Both the position numbers and the translations under genes were made by a program. A model generated the notes under the pieces. That model was not told where the DNA came from, made no database searches, and was given only the letters and a program-made list of their open reading frames with translations. A DNA stretch of 64,000 bases from Oscillospiraceae bacterium (GTDB taxonomy: Bacteria > Bacillota > Clostridia > Oscillospirales > Oscillospiraceae): contig JAFSAP010000007.1 of NCBI GenBank assembly GCA_017440925.1, positions 33,769-97,768 on the forward strand, written 5' to 3'. The stretch's first letter is position 1. Every line of letters starts with the position of its first letter. Shown here piece after piece: positions 1 through 7,760 of the stretch.

Positions 1-1089
1 TTTTCCGTTGATTGTACAGGTACCAACATTGACAAGAGAATTGCAGATATCCTTCATGTCTTCATAGGTAACCGTTGCCTGATCTGCAAGTGCAACCAAT
101 GAATCGTAGTTCCTTTGTAAGAGTGCATAGTCGGTTTTTAGCTGACTTAGTCCCTCTAATTTAACCCCATCTGAAAACTTTGTTGCTGACAATAGTGTTT
201 CTGCCGTATATTCTGTATATGGTGTACTGCCTTCTTCTGATGTGTTATACAGGAAGAGCTGATAATTCGCCAAATTCACTAACGCTTGAATTTGCATTTC
301 ATAAACATCAAGAAATGCGCCGAACACATCTCTCATGTTTTGTACATCTTTTTTTTCCATTGAAGGATTTTCACTATTCAGCTGTGCTGTAAGGAATGTA
401 CCCATAACAACGCCCAAGCTGTCCATCCATGCTCTATTCTGCGTAATGGCCAGATAGTCTGAACCTGCCTGGGAATTTACAGTCGTGGCAGCATCTTCTT
501 TTTTCATAACCTGAAATTCAAACGCTTTTGCTTCGATGGTCACAGAGGTAATTGCTCGAACGCCTAATTCATCATTTACCTGAAAGCCTTCCTCTCGACC
601 TATGCTCGCATCCGCAGGCTTCCATGTTGCATAGGCAAATTTACTGGACAATTGATCTGTTCTACCATCTTTGCCATAAGTGGCACCATATAGAGGACTG
701 GTTGTTAAAGCAGATCGATTTAGCTGAGCTGGGCGCAGTGTCATGCTCTCCAGGCCATAGGAATCATCTGACAAGTTAACCAAGTTGCCCCAGGTAATAT
801 TTGCCGCAGTTACAGACTGGCCTTCTGCTGCGCTGGAATCGCCCACCTTAGATTCACCGGGGGCATCCTCGCTGGTTGCCAGTGCAATTTCCAGATTACC
901 ATTGGCTGCAATTGTTGTGCTGGCGCCAGTTAATTCAGGCCGACGGGAAATGGTCAGCCAGGCAAACGAGGCCGAACCCAGCATGGAGGCAGACATTGCC
1001 AGCAGCAGGGCAACAGCAATCACACGCTCCCGAAGTTCCGGCAGCATGCGCTTATATGCCCTGATTCTCTTTCTTGTTTCTGTCGTCAT
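1..1089 (-). CDS. SipW-dependent-type surface protein, family A (partial, C-terminus beyond window)
   Basis: The frame is open from an ATG at 1089 to position 1 (363 codons, no stop), so the C-terminus lies outside the window. An AGGAGG ribosome site sits 7 bases upstream of the ATG. Residues ~20-45 form a hydrophobic segment ending in 'SASFAWLTISRRPEL', the SipW-type signal peptide of TasA/camelysin-like proteins. It is followed by 'IAANGNLEIALA', 'ITWGNLVNL', 'YGLESMTLRPAQLN' and 'YGKDGRTDQL', the same module order as in the proteins at 13856, 21910 and 25744. The body is helical-looking. By family it should be exported, cleaved by a Ser/His signal peptidase (two are encoded nearby) and stay outside the cell; a matrix or fibre role is inferred. 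The gene starts 11 bases after the stop of the 561-residue protein gene, so it is in the same operon. The first ~800 bases of the window use more A/T-rich codons (TTA, CTA, AAT) than the neighbours. Confidence 0.85.
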   Translation of the reverse strand, partial: MTTETRKRIRAYKRMLPELRERVIAVALLLAMSASMLGSASFAWLTISRRPELTGASTTIAANGNLEIALATSEDAPGESKVGDSSAAEGQSVTAANITWGNLVNLSDDSYGLESMTLRPAQLNRSALTTSPLYGATYGKDGRTDQLSSKFAYATWKPADASIGREEGFQVNDELGVRAITSVTIEAKAFEFQVMKKEDAATTVNSQAGSDYLAITQNRAWMDSLGVVMGTFLTAQLNSENPSMEKKDVQNMRDVFGAFLDVYEMQIQALVNLANYQLFLYNTSEEGSTPYTEYTAETLLSATKFSDGVKLEGLSQLKTDYALLQRNYDSLVALADQATVTYEDMKDICNSLVNVGTCTINGK

Positions 1090-1100
1090 TTAGGTACCTC

Positions 1101-2786
1101 CTAACTACTCAGAGGGTATAATCCGTGGGTTGAGTAGTTTATGAAAAAGGTCGTCTGCGTTTCGGCAAAGCAGATGCCTTCGTAATTCCATTTCATATTG
1201 AGCCGATAAGTTCCGGCCTGGGGCAGACTGGTACCAACCCGTAATACCAGATTGTGGGTCAGATCGAAGTCAGTATATCTCACCTGCAGTCCCTTTGCAG
1301 AAAGGGCAACCGGGGTGTACTCCAGCGTCTGATTCTCTGTCATGGTCAGCATATCCACAGAGTATTCCACCTCTGCATCCAGCCATTCCATGGGCAGGGT
1401 AAATTCCAGTGCATTGCTGTTGGACAGTGTCCGGCTTACCCAGCCAAACTGCTCCGCATCTGCTGCAGCTTCCCGGGTATCTCCTGCTGTAAAAATCACC
1501 GCCTGGGTCTGCTGATCCAGAGGATGGGACAGCGTCATGCAGGACTCTATGGCATCCGGCATCGTGGATGCATAGCTGGTTCTCACCAGTGTCTCCTGCG
1601 CATAGGCTTCCATCTGCAGGGTTATCGCCTTGTCCGTGCTGAAATCTGTACTGGAAAAGTCCAGCAGTACAGACAGGGAATCCAGGGCATTGACAGAAAA
1701 TTCTGCAATGTACCCATCATGCATCATATAATAGTTTTTTCCCTGATCCAGACTGAAACGGGTATGATCCGGCAGAGGATCCAGCCTGATCTCCTCCCCT
1801 TCCGTAACCCGCAGACCCAGCCGGACGGATGTGATATCCTGAGTCAGCATCATTTTTACCGGCAGTTTCAGCGCAGGATCAAACCGGGAAAGGGTTTTCA
1901 GCCGAATCGGGTGCTCCTCCTCTGCTTCCGGCGCTGTTGTCGGTTCCGTGGTGGGTTCTGTTGTTGGTTCTGTGGTAGGTTCTGTGGTAGGTTCTGTGGT
2001 GGGTTCTGTAGTCGATTCTGTGGTAGACTCCGTGGTTTCGGTACCATCATTTTCTTCATTGACCCCCAGAACGCCCTCCAGTGCTTCTCTTATTTCCTGA
2101 GGCATATCCGGTTGGATAATTCCGGTTCCGGCACTGTCCGTGGCGGTACTCTGACTTTCCGGAATGCCTTCTGTCAGCGTCTGTGTACCTTCATTGGAGG
2201 CGGTTGTGGTTTCTCCTCCGGTCACGCTGTCCGGCGTTTCCGGATTCTCTTCTTCCAAAGACTCCACTTCCGGCAGAATTACCTGGAAGGTACCCCACAT
2301 TTCATCGCCCCAGGTAACCAGCACATTGATTTTCAGCATCTCATGGACGGTGGTAGCAGCCAGTTCTGTGGGTTTCAGTACCAGGGAAAACTCCATGGAA
2401 ACATCTTTCAGCAATTCAATATCTTCCTCCGGATCAACCGCCAGAGGCCCGGATTGCACGCTGATCTGCAGATACTTCATATGATCCGGGTTTGCCACTG
2501 CCCAGGCCAGCTTTCCCACTTTGTCTGCACCGCAGGATTTCAGCCAGAAAGACACTTCGGTGGATTTCATCATGGGCAGTTCTCCAACCAATACAGTTAG
2601 AGCGGGTTCTCCCCTTTTCACCAGACAGTTGCTGGTCATTCCCTGTTCTGAGGATTCCAGTACGGTATTGACCAGCACATCGGTATCGCGACGGGCATAG
2701 CTCTGTCCAACCGATGTTGTAATGCTTGCTGTATAAATCAGTACCAACAGGAGCAGCCAATATGTTTTTATTCTGTTTTTCACCAC
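1101..2786 (-). CDS. Secreted protein with a Thr-Thr-Glu-Pro stalk
   Basis: 561 residues, GTG start at 2786 preceded by AAAGGGGG. One N-terminal hydrophobic helix (about residues 10-28, 'LLLLVLIYTASITTSVGQSYA') looks like a signal peptide, without the YAWF ending of its neighbours. Residues ~50-190 are beta-rich and end in an acidic, Thr-rich linker. A run of TTEP/TTES units (about residues 250-285, DNA ~1930-2035) then makes a stalk. The remaining ~270 residues look like two or more Ig/camelysin-like beta domains. No sortase signal or C-terminal membrane helix is visible. It lies 20 bases downstream of the 222-residue protein and 11 bases upstream of the partial family A gene, so it is co-transcribed with the surface locus. 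I do not recognise a named family. A structural or spacer role in the surface assembly is inferred. Confidence 0.8.
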   Translation of the reverse strand: MVKNRIKTYWLLLLVLIYTASITTSVGQSYARRDTDVLVNTVLESSEQGMTSNCLVKRGEPALTVLVGELPMMKSTEVSFWLKSCGADKVGKLAWAVANPDHMKYLQISVQSGPLAVDPEEDIELLKDVSMEFSLVLKPTELAATTVHEMLKINVLVTWGDEMWGTFQVILPEVESLEEENPETPDSVTGGETTTASNEGTQTLTEGIPESQSTATDSAGTGIIQPDMPQEIREALEGVLGVNEENDGTETTESTTESTTEPTTEPTTEPTTEPTTEPTTEPTTAPEAEEEHPIRLKTLSRFDPALKLPVKMMLTQDITSVRLGLRVTEGEEIRLDPLPDHTRFSLDQGKNYYMMHDGYIAEFSVNALDSLSVLLDFSSTDFSTDKAITLQMEAYAQETLVRTSYASTMPDAIESCMTLSHPLDQQTQAVIFTAGDTREAAADAEQFGWVSRTLSNSNALEFTLPMEWLDAEVEYSVDMLTMTENQTLEYTPVALSAKGLQVRYTDFDLTHNLVLRVGTSLPQAGTYRLNMKWNYEGICFAETQTTFFINYSTHGLYPLSS

Positions 2787-2806
2787 ATTGGCCCCCTTTC
2801 CTGCTG

Positions 2807-3475
2807 TTATTTTCCGATGATCTCCGTAACCACCCAGGGTTGCAGTGCCGCCGGATCTTTCAGGATTGCGCCTTCCACTGTAATCATCAGATCAACACTT
2901 GAAAACTGACCGCCGGTCAATGTCCAGGACAGCTCCCCATCGGGAATCTGAAAAGAATAGATCCATCCCGGTCCATGGGTTTGGTACAGCGGTGTTCCCT
3001 CTTCAATGGGCGCTACGGCAGCCTGCATACTTTCCGTTTCCCCGGATTTCGTCTGGGACGGAAAGTGCAGATTCAGTTTCACCGTATCTTCACCAGTCCA
3101 TAATCCTGAAGTACCCAGCAGCCGGAGTGTTACTTTCAGGTCGTCATTCGCAAACTCTGTTTCTGATACGCCATTGGCAACGGTCAGATTCAGCCTTGCA
3201 TCTGTGTCAGTGGTCTCCCACTGCAGATACTGCGCCGGCCGAAACACCTTTGTTCCAGCCCTTTGCTGTGCTGTAGCCTCCTCCTGGGAAACCTCTTCCC
3301 AGGTTCCAATGCTTGCCGTCTGCCATGGCTGAACCTCAAAGGTGATGTTTGCGGTACGTTCCGTGTAGTAGCGGGCAAAGGCGGTTCCTGTAGAAACCAC
3401 CAACGCCGCAATACACAGCAATATCGTCAGTCCCAGTGAATGCTGCAGGACATGATTCGTTTTCTTCTGGTTCAT
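2807..3475 (-). CDS. Small SipW-dependent-type secreted protein
   Basis: 222 residues, ATG at 3475 with GAAGGAG 8 bases upstream. Residues 14-37 form a hydrophobic signal ending 'VVSTGTAFARYYTERTANI', the A-x-A-(R/Y/F) pattern seen at TasA/CotN-type SipW sites. The mature part is a compact beta-rich domain that opens with 'ITFEVQPWQTASIGTWEEV'. Length and layout match TasA/camelysin-like subunits (usually 180-260 residues), making this the best candidate in the window for a simple fibre subunit, although I see no decisive TasA motif. It sits 31 bases after the beta-helix protein gene and 20 bases before the TTEP-stalk protein gene. Confidence 0.8.
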   Translation of the reverse strand: MNQKKTNHVLQHSLGLTILLCIAALVVSTGTAFARYYTERTANITFEVQPWQTASIGTWEEVSQEEATAQQRAGTKVFRPAQYLQWETTDTDARLNLTVANGVSETEFANDDLKVTLRLLGTSGLWTGEDTVKLNLHFPSQTKSGETESMQAAVAPIEEGTPLYQTHGPGWIYSFQIPDGELSWTLTGGQFSSVDLMITVEGAILKDPAALQPWVVTEIIGK

Positions 3476-3506
3476 TGGCCTGCTCCTTCACTGCCGGAGA
3501 TCGTTA

Positions 3507-5639
3507 CTACTCCTTGACCACCGTGTTGTTCTTCTGGGTATATCCGGATGGGATAAATGCTTCCGGCAGAGTATGATCAAAGGTGCCGCCTGTAATCTCC
3601 ACCTTATAGTTGGTTGCATTTTCCTCAAATACCCGCACCGACTTACCCTTGGCACTGGTAATGGTGCTGACAGTGGGATTGTCCGGATCGGTACCGTTTT
3701 GGATGAAAAGTGCGATTTCGTACTCGTAATTCGTCTCAATATAGACTGCATCCGCCGTATCAATGTAGCCGCTGTTCGCAAATTCCACAGGTGTAACCGA
3801 CTCGACACCCTCACCTCTGATGGTGGAACCAATGATCGTTGCCGTACCACCCTTCAGTGCAATGCCGTTATAGCCGGAAACCGTACTGTTCAAAATCGTC
3901 AGCGTGCTGTCTTTCTGGGGCTGGTAGATACCGGCGCCGGGCTTCAGCGTGGTTTCGCCTTCATATGGAATCTGCTTAAGGGTACTGTTCATTATCTGAA
4001 TATCTGTACCATATCTGCCGTTGCCGGTGGAGGTACCATTGCCGGTAATGACCATGCCCTTACTGGTCAGTGTGGAATCTTCAATAATCAGCTGGGTCTT
4101 CTGTGTCGACAGCAGACCATTGCCATTGATAAACGCTGCGTAGTAATCCGCATCTATCGTACAGCCAACCATATGGACACGGGAGTCCAGCGCATTGAGA
4201 TCTCTGTTGTCTCCAAGGTATACACCATATCGGAAACCCTTCACATCCACATCGCCCATGACCACTTCCGCACCGGTGGTATTGATACCATAGGTTGCCG
4301 TATCTGTATTGGGGCCTTCCAGCGTGCCATTGATCAGCGTCAGCGAGCTGCCGGGTTCTGCCTGGACCGCTGTTCCGGAAGAACTCTTCAGCGTGAACTG
4401 ATTCAGGTCCACCATTACTCTGGAATTGCTGGGAATCTTCAAAGATTGTCCATCCGGAATGGTGATATCTCTGCTCAGCTGAACCACATCCGCAGTTCCC
4501 TGCTGCAGAACGGTATCCAGTGCATTCAATGTGTCGACAGTTACGGACATTGCTTCATTCTGCTGGGCAGAAATGCGCAGTGTCATGTCATGGGTCAGTT
4601 TTGCCAAGTCCTCTGCTGTCAGCGTGGTATCATTGTTGGCTTTGCGCAATGCCAGTTTGCCGAGCTTCGTGTCGTACTCTGTTGCCTGCTGGATTTCTGC
4701 GTAATTACACAGGTAGGCATATACGCCGTATTCTGTTTTGGCATCCACATCCACAGGATAATAGCCGTTGCTCAGCGGATTGTTCTGAATCTCGCCTTCA
4801 TATCCATCTGTTTTGGATATGGACCGGAGATATGTATAAGGATCTGTTTTGCCATCGACAGTCACAATGGACATCGTCGGATTTTCATCGTTGGTCATTT
4901 CCATTGTGGCATCATCAAAGGTATATTCAATCGGACGCAGATACTCTGTGATATTCATGGAGATGATATTGTTGTTTTCATCCCGGATGGGTTTTGCCAT
5001 TACATAATATCCGAGAACATCATAGACCCACTGCCATTTCAGCTGGGGGGCATTGCTGACCGATTCTGTCAGTGTCAGGTTGCTTTTATTGAACACCGTA
5101 TAGGTGTAGCTTTCATAATTGTTCAGGTAGACCCGGTTCATGGTCTCCCCATCCCGGTGCATATGGGTATCCACATACAGATACAGCCGCTTCTTCATTT
5201 CCTCATCATCCATCTGGTTTTTGGATACATTGATACTGATAGCGGAAATGCTGTCGCTGTCGTTTTCTACCTCCAGATATACCAGTCCCTGGTCACCCGG
5301 GGCTGCCATAATGGAATCATTGTTCACAGTGATTTCACCGTCAAACCCCCAGGCCTCTGCTTCAAAAGTCAGGCCGCTGGTTGGAACAATATTGGTATAC
5401 CAGGCAGAGGTCATGGCAAACAGAATGACAATGGTCAGCACCACTGTCAGTCCTGCCAGGATTGCCTGTCTGGTAATGTTTTTCTGCACCATCTGCAAAT
5501 CCGCAGGGGAACGGCTTCCCGGTTGAACACCTCTGCCGGAAGGGTGTCCCTTTCCGGTTGGCTGCGGTTTTCCGGAAGGTGCTTTATTCTGTTTCAGATA
5601 CTTGGGAACCGGTTTTTTGTTCCTTTTGAAGTTCAACAA
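3507..5639 (-). CDS. Membrane-anchored or secreted right-handed beta-helix protein of the SipW locus
   Basis: 710 residues. The only workable start is TTG at 5639, which lies inside the end of the signal peptidase gene (56-base overlap) and has GAGGAG 13 bases upstream; the next Met is residue 50 and has no ribosome site. A basic, Pro/Gly-rich cytoplasmic leader of ~55 residues precedes a hydrophobic segment (~58-80) ending 'FAMTSAWYTNIVPTSGLTF', a SipW-type site. The middle (~85-370) is a beta-rich domain. From ~375 to 640 there are repeated short strands with N/G/T turns ('SSLTLINGTLEG', 'STLTILNSTVSGYNG', 'GTATIIGSTIRGEG'), typical of pectate-lyase-like parallel beta-helices. Such folds bind or cut polysaccharides or act as adhesins; no catalytic residues could be assigned. 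The TTG start and overlap suggest translational coupling to the signal peptidase. Confidence 0.82.
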   Translation of the reverse strand: MLNFKRNKKPVPKYLKQNKAPSGKPQPTGKGHPSGRGVQPGSRSPADLQMVQKNITRQAILAGLTVVLTIVILFAMTSAWYTNIVPTSGLTFEAEAWGFDGEITVNNDSIMAAPGDQGLVYLEVENDSDSISAISINVSKNQMDDEEMKKRLYLYVDTHMHRDGETMNRVYLNNYESYTYTVFNKSNLTLTESVSNAPQLKWQWVYDVLGYYVMAKPIRDENNNIISMNITEYLRPIEYTFDDATMEMTNDENPTMSIVTVDGKTDPYTYLRSISKTDGYEGEIQNNPLSNGYYPVDVDAKTEYGVYAYLCNYAEIQQATEYDTKLGKLALRKANNDTTLTAEDLAKLTHDMTLRISAQQNEAMSVTVDTLNALDTVLQQGTADVVQLSRDITIPDGQSLKIPSNSRVMVDLNQFTLKSSSGTAVQAEPGSSLTLINGTLEGPNTDTATYGINTTGAEVVMGDVDVKGFRYGVYLGDNRDLNALDSRVHMVGCTIDADYYAAFINGNGLLSTQKTQLIIEDSTLTSKGMVITGNGTSTGNGRYGTDIQIMNSTLKQIPYEGETTLKPGAGIYQPQKDSTLTILNSTVSGYNGIALKGGTATIIGSTIRGEGVESVTPVEFANSGYIDTADAVYIETNYEYEIALFIQNGTDPDNPTVSTITSAKGKSVRVFEENATNYKVEITGGTFDHTLPEAFIPSGYTQKNNTVVKE

Positions 5640-6354
5640 AATATTTCAACTCCTCCATGAGTTCCGCGCGGATTCGTTCGTACATTTCATTATATTCTTC
5701 CTGGGTCATACCGCACAGGGGATCATCCTCCCATGCTTCTTTCTGGCGCTGCTGCATTTGCTCCATTTCCAGTGCCATCTGCAGCTCCTGCCGGATGTTT
5801 CCCACGCAGTCTTTCAGGATCATGGCAGAAAGCAGCAGACTGGGAAAGACGATGCAGCCCAGGAAACCAATTTTACTTGTAATCAAAGACAAAATATTTG
5901 CCAACACGCTGCCATCTCCTGTATGCCAGATTACTTTTCCAACAAAGTTTGTCTGCTCGACAAAGTAACCGTCTGCTACCAGATTGGCGTCACCCTTTGT
6001 TTCCAAAAGTATGCCGCCCACTTCGGACTCCCAGATTCCAACGACTCTGTGGGTCACGATCTTGCCCCAGATTTCTGACACCTGCGTACGAAAGCAGATG
6101 ATGTCATTCATCTGGATGCTTTCAATATCCACTTGCTGTGTTACCAGCAGGGCACCTACCGGAATTGTTGGTTCCATGCTGCCTGTGACCACACGGAACA
6201 TCATAATTCCACCGAGATTGACATATCCATTGCTCAAAACCTGTACGGTTGTGTACAGGCACAGCGCCACCGCCAAAACAAGCAGCACTGTAACCAGCAG
6301 ACCCATCTGCCGCTGCAGCCGAATCTGTCTGCTTTCTTCCCGTGATTCTTCCAT
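5584..6354 (-). CDS. sipW: ER/archaeal-type signal peptidase I (SipW-like), copy 2
   Basis: 256 residues from ATG 6354; a TTG at 6390 would add 12 residues and overlap the upstream gene. A first membrane helix (~18-40) is followed by the catalytic serine box 'VVTGSMEPTIPVGALL' and by 'KIVTHRVVGI', where His takes the place of the usual bacterial Lys. This Ser/His pair is the hallmark of SipW/ER signal peptidases (family S26B). A 'TKGDANLVAD' box follows, then a second helix (~165-185). The C-terminus is a charged cytoplasmic coiled coil ('EYNEMYERIRAELMEELKYF') longer than in Bacillus SipW. It is probably the dedicated processing enzyme for the neighbouring YAWF-type precursors. It is sandwiched between substrate-like genes, overlapping the beta-helix gene at its 3' end. 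Confidence 0.9.
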   Translation of the reverse strand: MEESREESRQIRLQRQMGLLVTVLLVLAVALCLYTTVQVLSNGYVNLGGIMMFRVVTGSMEPTIPVGALLVTQQVDIESIQMNDIICFRTQVSEIWGKIVTHRVVGIWESEVGGILLETKGDANLVADGYFVEQTNFVGKVIWHTGDGSVLANILSLITSKIGFLGCIVFPSLLLSAMILKDCVGNIRQELQMALEMEQMQQRQKEAWEDDPLCGMTQEEYNEMYERIRAELMEELKYFVELQKEQKTGSQVSETE

Positions 6355-6364
6355 AATTCGTTCT

Positions 6365-7708
6365 TTATTTGTCGCCGCCAGCAAGCTCAATATTTACTGC
6401 AAACCGGGCAGAACTGACATTATCCACACAGTCAATGTCCTGTCCCTCCAGCCAGATAAACATGCGGATTCGCTGGGGTATGTTTCGCTCCAATTTGATA
6501 ATATACACATCTTCCGTGGCGCCGGCATATTCCAGATTCGGCTCATCTGCCGCAACAGCGCCATTTTTCAAAAGTCCTGTCAATTCCTGTGTCCATTTCA
6601 CGAAGGAACCCTTGTCCACAAAGGTAGCTATCTGCCCCTGCAGATACTTTCCATAAACATAGTCTGTATATTCCTTGGCAGACATGGTCTTGTCCAGGAT
6701 AGCGAAGGAAGCTGTCTTAAACTGTTCCGCAAGGGCGGCACCATTCTCGGCCCAGACGCTTCTGCTCTGGACTGTCAGATCCCGATCGCTGCGGTTTCTG
6801 GTTCTTTCCTGGGCGATTTTGTCAACCAGCTCCAGGGATTTGGTTTCCACATAGCTGCCATTCAGCTCCGGAAATTCCGGATGGTAGTCTGCGTTGGGTT
6901 CATAAATCGTGAAGCGGTCTGCGTCCAGATACGGGGCACCCGATTGGGGTTCTACATACAGGCCCCGCAATGCGGTAAACCGGTTGTCAAAATAAGGACT
7001 GGCCTGATACTGCAGCATGGTATCATCCGTGAGCGTCACATCATTGGCCAGAAAACCCACCCGTACAGTGGCTGCTGCACTGCCATGTGGCTGCACCAGG
7101 GTATAGCCGTTTCCGGACTCCTGTGCTTCCAGAAGATCCACCACAAAGCTGCCGCCGTCTTCCACATCGTCACCGGTGGAAACACGCAGAAAGTAGTCGC
7201 CGCCGGGCGCCACCACCCAAAAGTCCAGATAAATATAGTTGCCTTTGTTGATCTTGTTCTGATCCTTTGTTTTGGAGAGATTGGCATATTCCAGTTCGTT
7301 GTCCCAATAAAACTCAGATACATCCTTCAGTGCTCCGCTGGCAATCTTGCCCTGCTGCACTTCCGTATCGTTGCCATCGTAATATTCCGGCAAAAACCAG
7401 TCGATTCCGTTGCTGGTGGAAACCGGATTCAGTTTTCCCAGATCCTGCAGATATTCATAAGACTTCTGCTGGCCGAAATTCATCCTGTTGGAAAAGTGTC
7501 CGGGAATGTTGTAGATCTTTCCCTCCACCTCATAGGCCACATTGGGAGCCGCCAGAATGGTATTTCCGCCGCCGATCGCCACCTGAATTCCGGTAACTGC
7601 GGGATTGCCGGACAGCACCAGCCACGCATAGGAGGACATCAGCACCACAGATACCGACAGAATCAGCGCCAGAGACATGGCTATTAACTTCATATAGATC
7701 TTTGTCAT
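6365..7708 (-). CDS. SipW-dependent-type surface protein, family B
   Basis: 447 residues, ATG at 7708 with AAAGGA 8 bases upstream. Signal segment 'LALILSVSVVLMSSYAWLVLSGNPAVTGIQ' (~12-40). The mature protein is beta-rich with 'FTIYEPNADYHPEF' near residue 280 and ends with 'IRMFIWLEGQDIDCVDNVSSARFAVNIELA'. Both landmarks recur in the 355-residue protein at 12517 (YIYEPNAD, YIWLEGQDMDC), so these two are paralogues (family B). The ending also matches other locus members. The stop codon lies 11 bases before the ATG of signal peptidase 2, a substrate/peptidase pairing that is mirrored by 12517/11253. Secretion and a surface role are inferred from the signal type; no enzymatic motif was seen. 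Confidence 0.85.
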   Translation of the reverse strand: MTKIYMKLIAMSLALILSVSVVLMSSYAWLVLSGNPAVTGIQVAIGGGNTILAAPNVAYEVEGKIYNIPGHFSNRMNFGQQKSYEYLQDLGKLNPVSTSNGIDWFLPEYYDGNDTEVQQGKIASGALKDVSEFYWDNELEYANLSKTKDQNKINKGNYIYLDFWVVAPGGDYFLRVSTGDDVEDGGSFVVDLLEAQESGNGYTLVQPHGSAAATVRVGFLANDVTLTDDTMLQYQASPYFDNRFTALRGLYVEPQSGAPYLDADRFTIYEPNADYHPEFPELNGSYVETKSLELVDKIAQERTRNRSDRDLTVQSRSVWAENGAALAEQFKTASFAILDKTMSAKEYTDYVYGKYLQGQIATFVDKGSFVKWTQELTGLLKNGAVAADEPNLEYAGATEDVYIIKLERNIPQRIRMFIWLEGQDIDCVDNVSSARFAVNIELAGGDK

Positions 7709-7760
7709 AGCCAGTTCCTTTCTGTGCTGCCTTATGCCGGTTTCCTATGCTGCCAGAAAT

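Noticed and set aside
1930-2035. CRISPR-like array
   Set aside because: The repeats are 12 bases, in frame and without spacers; they code for a TTEP stalk.
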